A DNA stretch of 64,000 nucleotides from Cellulomonas terrae. Its GTDB lineage: Bacteria; Actinomycetota; Actinomycetes; Actinomycetales; Cellulomonadaceae. A program made the translations under genes and the position numbers. Below are positions 10,488-19,410 of this stretch, piece by piece. Within the stretch, counting starts at the first letter, position 1. Every line of letters starts with the position of its first letter. The notes below the pieces were generated by a model, which was not told where the DNA came from, searched no databases, and worked only from the letters and a program-made list of their open reading frames with translations. The stretch spans positions 124,001-188,000 of the forward strand of contig NZ_BJWH01000005.1 in assembly GCF_007990265.1 (NCBI RefSeq). Reading direction: 5' to 3'.

Positions 10488-11198
10488 GTGGGCGACGGTC
10501 TGTTCGGTGTCCTGGTCGTCCTCGGCCTGGTCGTCACGCTGGGCCTGTTCGTCGCCGGGCTGTGGGTGCAGAAGAAGCGCCACGAGCGGTTCGCGGCCTG
10601 GGCGCTGCGCCACGGCTGGACGTACGCCCGTGCGGACCACGCGCTGGTCGAGATCTCCCGCGGGCAGCCGTTCGGCCAGGGCGGTGCGCGGCGCGCGACC
10701 GAGGTCCTGCGGGGCACCTACGACGGGCGGGCCGCCCTCTCGTTCAGCTACCAGTGGACCACCGGGAGCGGGAAGAACCGCAGCACGCACCACGCGCACA
10801 TCGTGGCGCTCGCGCTGCCGACGTACCTGCCGACCGTCGAGGTGACGCCCGAGGGGATCGGTGCCCGGCTGGCCAAGCTCGTCGGCGCCCAGGACGTGCA
10901 GCTCGAGTCCGAGGCGTTCAACCGGGCGTACCGGGTGGCGGCGACGGACCAGCGGACCGGGCACGCGATCCTGCACCCGCGGCTCATGGAGCGGCTGCTG
11001 CGCGGCGACGCGGTGGGCAGCGCCTGGCGCATCGATGGCACGTGGATCCTCTCGTGGGAGCCCGGCACCACGGACCTCGACCGGCTGGCGTCCCGGCTCG
11101 GTCTGCTCTCCGCCGTCGTCCGGTCGGTCCCGCGGCACGTCTGGCAGGACCACGGCTACGACCCCGCCCCGACCACGATCGGGCAGCAGGACGCCTGA
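10488..11198 (+). CDS. DUF3137-like membrane-anchored protein
   Basis: A 236-residue protein with one N-terminal hydrophobic segment (about residues 5-27, GVLVVLGLVVTLGLFVAGLWV). A soluble domain follows with the DUF3137-like elements: an early Gly-rich region, then GTYDGRAALSFSYQW, and later HPRLMERLL. The family has no assigned reaction. Genes of this type often lie beside lemA, as here, where lemA starts 57 bases downstream, which supports a joint envelope-related role. The GTG start lies seven bases after pyrE. Confidence 0.7.
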   Translation: MGDGLFGVLVVLGLVVTLGLFVAGLWVQKKRHERFAAWALRHGWTYARADHALVEISRGQPFGQGGARRATEVLRGTYDGRAALSFSYQWTTGSGKNRSTHHAHIVALALPTYLPTVEVTPEGIGARLAKLVGAQDVQLESEAFNRAYRVAATDQRTGHAILHPRLMERLLRGDAVGSAWRIDGTWILSWEPGTTDLDRLASRLGLLSAVVRSVPRHVWQDHGYDPAPTTIGQQDA

Positions 11199-11255
11199 TC
11201 GTCGCCGTCCGACGCTACGATCGGCTGAACCGCCCTGTCTGCGAGAGGCCCTGCT

Positions 11256-11825
11256 GTGACCGCTGGTGTCATCGTCCTGATCGTCATCGCCGTGATCGTC
11301 GTGATCGCTCTCATCTGGGGTGTCGCGACGTACAACGGCTTCGTCCGCCTGCGGAACCTGGTGCAGGAGGCGTGGCGCCAGATCGACGTCGAGCTGCACC
11401 GCCGCCACGACCTGATCCCGAACCTGGTCGAGACCGTCAAGGGCTACGCCGCCCACGAGCGCGGGGTGTTCGACGAGGTCGCCCGGGCTCGCGCCGCCGC
11501 CGCCGGACCGGCCTCCGGACCCGCGGAGCAGGCGGCCCAGGAGAACCAGCTGACGCAGGCCCTCGGCCGGCTGTTCGCGGTGGCGGAGGCCTACCCGGTG
11601 CTGCGAGCGAGCGAGAACTTCCAGCAGCTCCAGGCGGAGCTGACCAACACGGAGGACCGGATCGCGGCGGGCCGCCGGTTCTACAACGCGAACGTCCGCG
11701 AGCTGAACACGAAGGTCGAGACCTTCCCGCCGAACATCATCGCGAAGGCGTTCCACATCGAGCGCGCCGAGTACTTCGAGGTCGAGGAGCCGAGCGTCCG
11801 CGCCGCCCCCGAGGTCAGCTTCTAG
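11256..11825 (+). CDS. lemA: LemA family protein
   Basis: A 189-residue LemA protein. It has one N-terminal membrane helix (IVLIVIAVIVVIALIWGVATY) and then the family's helical core, with the hallmark VQEAWRQIDVELHRRHDLIPNLVETVKGYAAHE. LemA proteins are membrane-anchored with an unknown biochemical role and often sit with DUF3137 or TPM-domain partners. The stop codon shares the tetranucleotide CTAG (11822-11825) with the stop of the convergent HAD gene, so there is no room for a terminator between them. Confidence 0.93.
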   Translation: MTAGVIVLIVIAVIVVIALIWGVATYNGFVRLRNLVQEAWRQIDVELHRRHDLIPNLVETVKGYAAHERGVFDEVARARAAAAGPASGPAEQAAQENQLTQALGRLFAVAEAYPVLRASENFQQLQAELTNTEDRIAAGRRFYNANVRELNTKVETFPPNIIAKAFHIERAEYFEVEEPSVRAAPEVSF

Positions 11826-12607
11826 ACGCGACCGACCAGGTCCTGGACCGAGTCCAGGATCTCGGTCGGGCGGAACGGGAAGCGCTCCACGTCCGCCAGC
11901 CGGGTGGACCCGGACAGGACCAGGAACGTCCTCAGCCCGGCCTCGATGCCGGCGACGACGTCGGTGTCCATCCGGTCACCGACCATGACGGTGGTCTCCG
12001 AGTGCGCGTCGATGCGGTTGAGCGCCGAGCGGATCATCATCGGGTTGGGCTTGCCGACGAAGTACGGCTGACGACCGGTCGCTGCACTGATCATCGCGGC
12101 GACCGCGCCGGTGGCCGGGAGGTCACCGTCGGCGGAGGGGCCGGTGACGTCGGGGTTGGTGGCGATGAATCGGGCACCGGCCTGGATCAGCCGGATGGCC
12201 TGTGTGATGGCCTCGAACGAGTAGGTGCGTGTCTCGCCCAGGACGACGAAGTCCGGCTGTGCCGCGGTCAGGGTGTAGCCGGCCTCGTACAGGGCGGTCG
12301 TCAGCCCCGCCTCGCCGATCACGTACGCGGAACCGCCCGGCATCTGGTCGGTGAGGAACTGCGCGGTGGCCAGCGCGGAGGTCCAGATGGCGTCCTCGGG
12401 CACGTCGATGCCCGACGCCGCGAGCCGGGCACGCAGGTCCCGCGTCGTGAAGATCGAGTTGTTGGTGAGGATCAGGAACGGACGGTCCCCGTCGCGGAGG
12501 GCCTTGACGAACTCCGCGGCACCGGGCAGCGCGGTCCCCTCGTGCACGAGGACGCCGTCCATGTCCGACAGCCACGAGCGGATCTCGCGCGGGCCGTGGT
12601 GCGTCAC
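11822..12607 (-). CDS. HAD-IIA family hydrolase (NagD-like)
   Basis: A 261-residue HAD-superfamily phosphatase of subclass IIA. Motif I is WLSDMDGVLVHEG (nucleophile plus acid Asp), motif II lies in LILTNNS, the Lys motif is in FVGKPNPMMIRSAL and motif IV is MVGDRMDTDVVAG. NagD-type enzymes dephosphorylate nucleotides or small sugar phosphates; the substrate is not known. The GTG start at 12607 overlaps the stop of the upstream DedA gene by four bases (GTGA), so the pair is probably cotranscribed. Confidence 0.9.
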   Translation of the reverse strand: MTHHGPREIRSWLSDMDGVLVHEGTALPGAAEFVKALRDGDRPFLILTNNSIFTTRDLRARLAASGIDVPEDAIWTSALATAQFLTDQMPGGSAYVIGEAGLTTALYEAGYTLTAAQPDFVVLGETRTYSFEAITQAIRLIQAGARFIATNPDVTGPSADGDLPATGAVAAMISAATGRQPYFVGKPNPMMIRSALNRIDAHSETTVMVGDRMDTDVVAGIEAGLRTFLVLSGSTRLADVERFPFRPTEILDSVQDLVGRV

Positions 12608-13338
12608 GCGCCGAAGGCCTTGCGCTCGACCTCGTCGCGCTCGGCCTGGTCGTCGTAGCGCTCGTCGCGTTCCTCGGGCTCGGCGCCCTTGCGGCGGGCC
12701 TTCCAGAGCTCGACGACGATGGGGATCACCGACAGGCCGACCACGACGATGAGGAGCGCCTCGATGTTCTCCTTGATGAACGTGAAGTTGCCCAGCCAGT
12801 ACCCGAGCAGGGTCACGCCGACGGCCCACAGCAGGGCCCCGACCACGTTGTAGGTGATGAAGTACCGGTAACGCATCCCGCCCACGCCGGCCGCGACCGG
12901 GGCGTAGGTGCGCACGATGGGCACGAACCGGGCGACGATGATCGTGCGGCCGCCGTACTTGTCGAAGTACGCGTAGGTCTGGTCGATGTACTTCTTCTTG
13001 AAGAAGCGCGAGTCCGGCTTGTTGAACACCTTCGGCCCGACGGTGCGTCCGATGAGGTACCCGGTCTGGTCGCCGAGGAACGCGGCGGCGAACAGGACCA
13101 GGCAGAGCACCCAGATGTTGATGTCGAGCGAGTCCTGCGCGACCAGGGCGCCCGCCGTGAACAGGAGCGAGTCGCCGGGGAGGATCGGGAACAGCAGACC
13201 CGTCTCGACGAAGATGACGAGCGCGATGCCGACGAGGGCGGCGGTCCCGAACGACTCGATCAGGTGGTCGGCGTTCAGGAAGTCGGGCCCGAGGGCCGCG
13301 AGGGGCCCGGCGGCCGTGAGGGCGGTCGTCATCAGCAT
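12604..13338 (-). CDS. DedA family membrane protein
   Basis: A 244-residue DedA/VTT-domain protein of the inner membrane. It has the family pattern FVETGLLFPILPGDSLLFTAGAL near the N-terminus and then the conserved block around FDKYGGRTIIVARFVPIVRTYAPVAAGVGGM. About five membrane segments are visible and the C-terminal 30 residues are highly charged. DedA proteins are linked to lipid scrambling and flux of undecaprenyl phosphate or polyamines. The first ATG (13338) is used; a second in-frame ATG at 13332 is equally possible. Confidence 0.92.
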   Translation of the reverse strand: MLMTTALTAAGPLAALGPDFLNADHLIESFGTAALVGIALVIFVETGLLFPILPGDSLLFTAGALVAQDSLDINIWVLCLVLFAAAFLGDQTGYLIGRTVGPKVFNKPDSRFFKKKYIDQTYAYFDKYGGRTIIVARFVPIVRTYAPVAAGVGGMRYRYFITYNVVGALLWAVGVTLLGYWLGNFTFIKENIEALLIVVVGLSVIPIVVELWKARRKGAEPEERDERYDDQAERDEVERKAFGA

Positions 13339-13422
13339 GTGCCCAGAGTACGGGGCTGCCGGTGAGCAGCCCGTGGCCGGGTTGTGCGGACCGTGTGCAC
13401 CGGCGTGCTGAACAATGGCGGC

Positions 13423-14427
13423 GTGCGGGCCACCGTGAAGGACGTCGCTGCCCGGGCAGGGGTGTCGCCGAAGACGGTCTCCAACGTCATCCACGGCGTC
13501 GTCTTCGTGCGCCCGGAGACGCGGGAGCGTGTCGAGCGCGCCCTCGCGGAGCTCGACTACGTGCCCAACCTCGGCGCGCGCGGGCTGCGCAACGGCCGGT
13601 ACGGACTGATCGCCCTGGCCCTGCCCGACCTGTCGACGGCGTTCTCCGCGGAGCTGGCGCACCACTTCGTCGAGGAGGCGCACTCGCGCGGCTGGTCCCT
13701 GCAGATCGAGGAGACCGCAGCGGAGCCGGGGCGCGAGCGCGACCTGCTGTCCCGCGCACGGTCGCACCTGCTCGACGGGCTCGTGCTCAACCCTGTCTCG
13801 CTGGAGGACTCGGCCGTGCCGGTGGTGCCGGGGCCGCTGCCGCCGACGGTGCTCATCGGCGAGGTCGTCCAGGACCGGGCGGACCACGTGGGCGTGGACA
13901 GCGTCGGTGCCTCGCGGGACGTGACGGAGCACCTCCTGGTGACGGGCCGGCGGCGGATCGCCGCCGTGGGGACCCCGCCGGTGGGCGTGGAGACGGCGGC
14001 GGCGCGGCAGCGCACGGAGGGGTACCGGGCGGCCCTGGCGGCTGCCGGTGTCGTGCACGACCCGGACCTCGAGATCCCGGTCCGGCACTGGACGACGGAG
14101 CAGGCGGTCGAGGCGACGCGGGCGCACCTGGTCCGCTTCCCGGCTCCCGACGCGTTCGTCTGCTTCACCGACTCCATGGCGTTCGGCGTGCTGAGCGTGC
14201 TGTGGGAGCGCGGGCTGCGGGTGCCGGACGACGTCGCGGTGGCCGGGTTCGACGACGTCGCGGGGGCCAGGTACGCGGTCCCGCCGCTGACCACGGTGGC
14301 GTTCGACCTCCGGGGCTACGCGGTCGCCGCGCTCGACCTGCTCACCGAGCGCATCGCGGACCCCGACCGGTCGCCGCGACAGCTGGTCTACCCGCACCAG
14401 GTCGTGGTCCGCGCCAGCACGGGCTGA
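13423..14427 (+). CDS. LacI-family regulator of the adjacent sugar transport operon
   Basis: A 334-residue LacI/GalR protein. The DNA-binding part (TVKDVAARAGVSPKTVSNVI) starts at residue 4 when the GTG at 13423 is used; a 13-codon upstream extension exists but adds nothing typical. The effector domain ends with VAVAGFDDVAGARYAVPPLTTV. It lies just upstream, on the same strand, of an ABC sugar importer and GH51 arabinofuranosidase, so arabino-oligosaccharide control is a fair inference. An inverted repeat overlapping the importer promoter (14474-14493) is a candidate target. Confidence 0.9.
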   Translation: MRATVKDVAARAGVSPKTVSNVIHGVVFVRPETRERVERALAELDYVPNLGARGLRNGRYGLIALALPDLSTAFSAELAHHFVEEAHSRGWSLQIEETAAEPGRERDLLSRARSHLLDGLVLNPVSLEDSAVPVVPGPLPPTVLIGEVVQDRADHVGVDSVGASRDVTEHLLVTGRRRIAAVGTPPVGVETAAARQRTEGYRAALAAAGVVHDPDLEIPVRHWTTEQAVEATRAHLVRFPAPDAFVCFTDSMAFGVLSVLWERGLRVPDDVAVAGFDDVAGARYAVPPLTTVAFDLRGYAVAALDLLTERIADPDRSPRQLVYPHQVVVRASTG

Positions 14428-14473
14428 CGTCCGCGCTGGTCACGGACCTGTTGACTGCAGTGTGAGCGCGTCG

Positions 14474-14503
14474 GTTGGCGAGCCCGTTCCAACGATGTAA
14501 TGA
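14474..14503 (+). promoter_or_regulatory. Promoter with overlapping inverted repeat before the sugar ABC operon
   Basis: A sigma70-like promoter is visible: TTGGCG (14475-14480), a 17-base spacer, then TAATGA (14498-14503). An inverted repeat GTTGG (14474-14478) / CCAAC (14489-14493) with a 10-base spacer overlaps the -35 box and the spacer, where a bound repressor would block polymerase. The transcript would start near 14510, about 70 bases before the binding-protein start codon. Confidence 0.55.
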
Positions 14504-14580
14504 TGCGAACCGGACACGGCGACGACGCCGGGCCGGCTACCGACGACGACGTCGGACGCGTCTCACGAAGGAGTGAGGGC

Positions 14581-15948
14581 ATGGCACTGCACCACCTCGC
14601 GCCCCGCCGCACCCCCGCCGGCGCGGCCCTCCCAGCCGGTCCGGGCCTCACCCGGCGACAGATGCTGATCGGGTCCCTCGCCACCGTCGGCGGCGTCGCG
14701 GCAGCCTCGGCGCTCGCCGGGTGCGCTCCGACGGCGTCGGCGAGCGGCCTGCACCAGCTCGCCTACTGGCACCTGCTCAGCGGCGGTGACGGCATCAACA
14801 TGGCCGGCCTCGTCGACCAGGTCAACGCCCTCGACCACGGCTACGAGGCCACCCAGACCGTGCTGGCCTGGGGGGCGCCGTACTACACCAAGCTGGCCAT
14901 GGCGAGCGTCGGCGGGCGGTCGCCGGACGTCGCGATCATGCACGCCTCACGCGTGGCAGGCTACGCCCCGGGCGGGCTGCTGGACCCGTGGGACCTCGAC
15001 CTCCTGGCCGAGCTCGGGGTGCAGGAGTCCGACTTCCTCGACCGCGTGTGGGCCAAGGGCGGGCTGGACGGCCAGCAGTACTCGATCGCCCTCGACTCGC
15101 ACCCGTTCATCATGATGTACAACCTCGACGTCGCCGAGCAGGCCGGGGTGCTCGGACCGGACGGCCAGCTGGCGCCGATCACCAGCCCCGACCAGTTCCT
15201 CGAGGTCGCCCGGGCCATGCAGGCGGTGACCGGCAAGCACGGGCTGTCGTACGGCTACCTGGGCGACGGCGCCCAGATGTGGCGGCTCTTCTACACGTTC
15301 TACAAGCAGCACGACGCCGACTTCGACCTGTCCGGCCTCACGGCGACGGTCGACGACGACGCCGCGGTCTCGTCGCTCGAGTTCATCCAGCAGCTCCTCG
15401 ACGGGACCATCTGCACACCGAACGGCGACTACGGCACCGCGGTCTCGGAGTTCATGTCCGGCGAGAGCGGGATGTTCTTCACCGGTGTCTGGGAGCTGCC
15501 GACCGCCAAGAACTCGGGCCTCGCGTTCGACGCCCAGCCCATCCCCACGCTGTTCGGGACGCCTGCCGCCTACGCCGACTCGCACGCGTTCACGCTGCCG
15601 CACCAGTCGAGCCCCGACCCCGAGCAGCGGCGGGCCAGCTACCGGTTCGTCGCCGACCTCCTGCAGAACTCGCTCGGCTGGGCCGAGGCGGGGCACATCC
15701 CCGGGTTCCAGCCCGTCGTGCAGAGCGCCGAGTACCAGGCGCTCGTCCCGCAGGCGCACTACGCGCCCGCCGCGGAGATCCTCAACTACGACCCGGAGGC
15801 GTGGTTCACGGGTTCCGGCAGCGACTTCCAGAACTACTTCCTGGAGACCGTGCAGGGCGTGTACCTGGACGGCGCCGACCCGGCCGAGGGCTTCGCCTCC
15901 TTCGTCCGCCGGGTGAACGTGCAGCTGGCCAAGCCGAACCCGGTGTGA
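14581..15948 (+). CDS. Sugar ABC transporter substrate-binding lipoprotein
   Basis: A 455-residue extracellular solute-binding protein of the family-1 (MalE-like) type. The leader carries a twin-arginine-like run (LTRRQMLIG), a hydrophobic stretch and the lipobox ALAGC near residue 44, so it should be a lipoprotein, possibly Tat-exported. The ATG at 14581 has AAGGAG (14568-14573) at good spacing. Two permease genes and a GH51 gene follow in the same direction, suggesting uptake of arabinoxylan- or arabinan-derived oligosaccharides. No ATPase gene is present, so a shared MsiK-type ATPase is probably used. Confidence 0.92.
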   Translation: MALHHLAPRRTPAGAALPAGPGLTRRQMLIGSLATVGGVAAASALAGCAPTASASGLHQLAYWHLLSGGDGINMAGLVDQVNALDHGYEATQTVLAWGAPYYTKLAMASVGGRSPDVAIMHASRVAGYAPGGLLDPWDLDLLAELGVQESDFLDRVWAKGGLDGQQYSIALDSHPFIMMYNLDVAEQAGVLGPDGQLAPITSPDQFLEVARAMQAVTGKHGLSYGYLGDGAQMWRLFYTFYKQHDADFDLSGLTATVDDDAAVSSLEFIQQLLDGTICTPNGDYGTAVSEFMSGESGMFFTGVWELPTAKNSGLAFDAQPIPTLFGTPAAYADSHAFTLPHQSSPDPEQRRASYRFVADLLQNSLGWAEAGHIPGFQPVVQSAEYQALVPQAHYAPAAEILNYDPEAWFTGSGSDFQNYFLETVQGVYLDGADPAEGFASFVRRVNVQLAKPNPV

Positions 15949-15964
15949 CCCGAAGGAGTTGAAC

Positions 15965-16918
15965 GTGTCCTCTGCAGCTCTCGACGCCTCGGCCACGGGC
16001 GCACCGCCTCGCACGACGTCAGCCGAGGAGGTGCGACGCGGCGAGAAGGAACGCAAGGCCCGCGACAACCGCATCGGCTGGGCGTTCGTCGCCCCGTTCG
16101 TGGTCGTCTTCGTGATGTTCCTCATCTGGCCGTTCGTGCACGGCTTCTACCTCAGCTTCACCGGCGAGAGCATCACCGGGGCCGGTGGCCAGCTCATCGG
16201 GTTCGACAACTACGCCGAGGCGCTGCGAGACCCCATCATGTGGCGCTCCCTGCTGAACACCCTGTGGTTCACGGTGCTGTCCACGGTCCCGCTGGTCCTG
16301 GTCGCGCTGGTCCTGGCGCTGCTGGTGCACCAGGGGCTGCCCGGGCAGTGGCTGTGGCGGCTCTCGTTCTTCATGCCGTTCCTGCTGGCGTCCACCGTCG
16401 CGGCCCAGATCTGGATCTGGATGTACAACCCGCAGCTCGGGCTCGTGAACTACATGCTCGGGGCCGTGGGCGTCGAGCCGATCGCCTGGTTGCAGGACCC
16501 GACGTGGGCGATGATCGCGGTCGTCGTCGAGACGCTGTGGTGGACTGTCGGGTTCAACTTCCTGCTCTACCTGACGGCCCTGCAGAACATCCCGGAGCAG
16601 CAGTTCGAGGCGTCCGCGCTGGACGGCGCCGGCCGCTGGCGGCAGCTGCGGTCGATCACGATCCCGCAGCTGGGGCCGACGACGGTGCTGATCGCGATCC
16701 TGCAGGTCCTGGCCTCGCTGAAGGTCTTCGACCAGATCTACATGATGACCCAGGGCGGACCCGGCGGCGTCACGCGGCCGACCGTGCAGTACATCTTCGA
16801 GGTCGGGTTCACCGGCTACCGGTTCGGCTACGCCTCGGCGATCGCCTACATCTTCTTCGCCATCATCGTCATCGTCGCGATCGGTCAGATGCGGTTGACG
16901 ACGAGGAGGAGCGCCTGA
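15965..16918 (+). CDS. Sugar ABC transporter permease (MalF/UgpA type)
   Basis: A 317-residue inner-membrane permease with six hydrophobic segments and the EAA loop (FEASALDGAGRWRQLRSITIPQLGP) that docks the ATPase. The first 35 residues are a polar cytoplasmic tail. The GTG at 15965 is chosen because AAGGAG (15953-15958) lies six bases upstream; an in-frame TTG at 15959 would touch that site. It starts 16 bases after the binding-protein stop, and its stop overlaps the next permease start by one base (TGATG). Confidence 0.93.
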   Translation: MSSAALDASATGAPPRTTSAEEVRRGEKERKARDNRIGWAFVAPFVVVFVMFLIWPFVHGFYLSFTGESITGAGGQLIGFDNYAEALRDPIMWRSLLNTLWFTVLSTVPLVLVALVLALLVHQGLPGQWLWRLSFFMPFLLASTVAAQIWIWMYNPQLGLVNYMLGAVGVEPIAWLQDPTWAMIAVVVETLWWTVGFNFLLYLTALQNIPEQQFEASALDGAGRWRQLRSITIPQLGPTTVLIAILQVLASLKVFDQIYMMTQGGPGGVTRPTVQYIFEVGFTGYRFGYASAIAYIFFAIIVIVAIGQMRLTTRRSA

Positions 16919-17841
16919 TGACCACCACCGTCACCCCCCAGCCCCAGGCCGTCGGCGCGGTGCACAGGCAGCGCGGTCGGTTCGCCGAGAAGGCCGGCCT
17001 GCGCATCGGGGAGCGCTTCGCGAGCCCCGGTCGCATCGGAGCGATCGTCGCCCTCGTCCTGCTCGCCGCGTTCTGGCTGCTGCCGTTCCTCTGGGCCGTG
17101 GTCACCTCGTTCAAGTCCGAGACGGCCGCCGCCGCGACACCGGTGTCCTGGGTGCCGTCCGACGGCTTCACCACCGACGCGTACACGAGAGTGCTGCGCG
17201 AGGGGAACATCCCGCTGTGGACCTGGAACAGCCTGATCACCACCGTCGCGATCACGCTGATCACCCTGGTGGTGACGGCGCTGGCCGCCTACGCGTTCTC
17301 GCGGCTGGACTTCACCGGGAGGCGCTGGCTGTTCTGGGGGATCATCGCGTCGATCATCATCCCGCCGCAGGTGCTGATCGTGCCCCTGTTCTACGAGATG
17401 CTCACGCTCAACCTCATCGACACCTACTGGGCGCTGATCCTGCCGCAGGTGGTCCACCCGGCCATGGTGTTCATCCTCAAGAAGTTCTTCGACCAGGTGC
17501 CCATCGAGCTCGAGGACGCCGCACGCATCGACGGCGCCGGTCGCCTGCGGGTGTTCTGGTCGATCGTGCTGCCGCTGTCGCGACCGATCCTGGCCGCCGT
17601 GTCGATGTTCGTGTTCATCGGGGCGTGGAACAACTTCCTGTGGCCGTTCATCGCGACGAGCGACGCGTCGCTGATGACCCTGCCGGTGGGCCTGCAGACG
17701 GTGAAGAGCGCCTACGGCCTGCAGTACGCGCAGGTCATGGCGTCGGCGGTGCTCGCCGCGCTCCCGCTCGTGGTGGTCTTCCTGTTCTTCCAGCGCCAGA
17801 TCATCAAGGGCTTCGCCACGACCGGCTTCGGCGGTCAGTAG
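16918..17841 (+). CDS. Sugar ABC transporter permease (MalG/UgpE type)
   Basis: A 307-residue second permease with six membrane segments and the EAA loop IELEDAARIDGAGRLRVFWSIVLPL. The C-terminal membrane segment and the tail (QIIKGFATTGFGGQ) are typical of CUT1-family permeases. The ATG overlaps the stop of the first permease by one base, so translation is coupled. It pairs with that permease to form the channel of the oligosaccharide importer. Confidence 0.94.
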   Translation: MTTTVTPQPQAVGAVHRQRGRFAEKAGLRIGERFASPGRIGAIVALVLLAAFWLLPFLWAVVTSFKSETAAAATPVSWVPSDGFTTDAYTRVLREGNIPLWTWNSLITTVAITLITLVVTALAAYAFSRLDFTGRRWLFWGIIASIIIPPQVLIVPLFYEMLTLNLIDTYWALILPQVVHPAMVFILKKFFDQVPIELEDAARIDGAGRLRVFWSIVLPLSRPILAAVSMFVFIGAWNNFLWPFIATSDASLMTLPVGLQTVKSAYGLQYAQVMASAVLAALPLVVVFLFFQRQIIKGFATTGFGGQ

Positions 17842-17873
17842 CACCTGCACGACCCACCGATCGAAGGAGCTCC

Positions 17874-19409
17874 ATGTCCCGCGCACGCGTCACGCTCGAC
17901 CGCGACTTCGTCGTCGGGGCGGTTCCCCGGCGGATCTTCGGGTCGTTCGTCGAGCACATGGGCCGGTGCGTCTACACCGGCATCTACGAGCCCGGCCACC
18001 CGACGGCCGACGACCAGGGCTTCCGCCGCGACGTGCTGGACCTGGTCAAGGAGCTGGGTGCGACCGTCGTCCGGTACCCCGGGGGCAACTTCGTGTCGGG
18101 GTACGCGTGGGAGGACGGCGTCGGACCGGACCGGCCGCGACGGCTGGACGGCGCCTGGCACACCGTGGAGACGAACGCGTTCGGGCTGCACGAGTTCGTC
18201 GACTGGTCCCGCGTGGCCGGCGTCGAGGTCATGGAGGCCGTCAACCTGGGCACCCGGGGCGTCGAGGAGGCGCGCGCTCTCGTCGAGTACGCCAACCACC
18301 CGGGCGGCACCGAGCTGTCCGACCGGCGACGCAAGAACGGCCACGAGGACCCGTTCGACATCCGGCTGTGGTGCCTGGGCAACGAGATGGACGGTCCGTG
18401 GCAGATGGGCGCCAAGACCGCCGACGAGTACGGCCGGCTGGCGCAGGAGGCCGCGAAGGCCATGCGACTGGTGGACCCGCGGATCGAGCTGGTCGCGTGC
18501 GGCTCCTCCAACTCGGGCATGCCGACGTTCGGCGCGTGGGAGCAGACGGTGCTCGGGCACGCCTACGACCAGGTCGACTACGTCTCGCTGCACGCCTACT
18601 ACCAGGAGCACGACGGCGACCACGCGAGCTTCCTGGCCAGCGCGGTCGACATGGACTACTTCATCGAGTCCGTGGTGGCGACGGCCGACGCGGTGCGCGC
18701 GAAGGGCAAGCACAAGAAGCACATCGATCTCTCGTTCGACGAGTGGAACGTGTGGTACCAGTCCGGCCTCGACACCGAGGACCAGCCGCACGTCATCGAG
18801 AAGGCGGGCATCTGGAAGGAGCACCCGCGGATCATCGAGGACGAGTACTCGGTGACCGACGCCGTCGTCGTCGGCACGTTCCTCAACTCGCTGCTGCGGC
18901 ACGGCGACCGCGTGAAGATCGCCAACCAGGCGCAGCTCGTCAACGTCATCGCCCCCATCCGCTCGGAGGAGGGCGGCCCCGCGTGGCGGCAGTCGATCTT
19001 CTGGCCGTTCGCACGGACGGCGGCGCTCGCCCGCGGCGTGATCCTGCGGACCGCCGTGACCTCCGACCGCTACGACACCGCGCGGTTCGACGCGGTGGAC
19101 CTGGTCGACGTGTCGGCCACCTGGGACGAGGAGCGCGGCCGGGTCGCCCTGTTCCTCGCGCACCGGGGTCTCGACGAGGACGCGGAGGTGACGGTCGACC
19201 TGCGCGGCTGGACCGCGGGCCGGGTCACCCGCGCCGAGGTGCTGACCGTGCCCGAGGGCGGCGACCGGCACACGACGAACGCGCAGGACGCCCAGGACCG
19301 CGTCGGGCTGCGTCCGCTCGACGGGGTGCGGGCCGAGGGCGGCGCCGTGACGCTGGGGCTGCCCCCGCTGTCCTGGGCCGTGGTCGAGCTGGAGGTCGCG
19401 CTGGCCTAG
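17874..19409 (+). CDS. GH51 alpha-L-arabinofuranosidase
   Basis: A 511-residue GH51 enzyme that removes arabinofuranose side chains. The acid/base is Glu171 in WCLGNEMDGPW and the nucleophile is Glu290 in LSFDEWNVWY; the N-terminus (GSFVEHMGRCVYTGIYEPGH) and the C-terminal beta-sandwich are also typical. No signal peptide is present, so it is intracellular and acts on oligosaccharides taken up by the importer encoded just before it (32 bases away). The ATG at 17874 has AAGGAG at 17864-17869. Confidence 0.96.
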   Translation: MSRARVTLDRDFVVGAVPRRIFGSFVEHMGRCVYTGIYEPGHPTADDQGFRRDVLDLVKELGATVVRYPGGNFVSGYAWEDGVGPDRPRRLDGAWHTVETNAFGLHEFVDWSRVAGVEVMEAVNLGTRGVEEARALVEYANHPGGTELSDRRRKNGHEDPFDIRLWCLGNEMDGPWQMGAKTADEYGRLAQEAAKAMRLVDPRIELVACGSSNSGMPTFGAWEQTVLGHAYDQVDYVSLHAYYQEHDGDHASFLASAVDMDYFIESVVATADAVRAKGKHKKHIDLSFDEWNVWYQSGLDTEDQPHVIEKAGIWKEHPRIIEDEYSVTDAVVVGTFLNSLLRHGDRVKIANQAQLVNVIAPIRSEEGGPAWRQSIFWPFARTAALARGVILRTAVTSDRYDTARFDAVDLVDVSATWDEERGRVALFLAHRGLDEDAEVTVDLRGWTAGRVTRAEVLTVPEGGDRHTTNAQDAQDRVGLRPLDGVRAEGGAVTLGLPPLSWAVVELEVALA

Positions 19410-19410
19410 C

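Noticed and set aside
15959-15964. TTG start for the first sugar permease
   Set aside because: It touches the AAGGAG site at 15953-15958; the GTG at 15965 has normal spacing.
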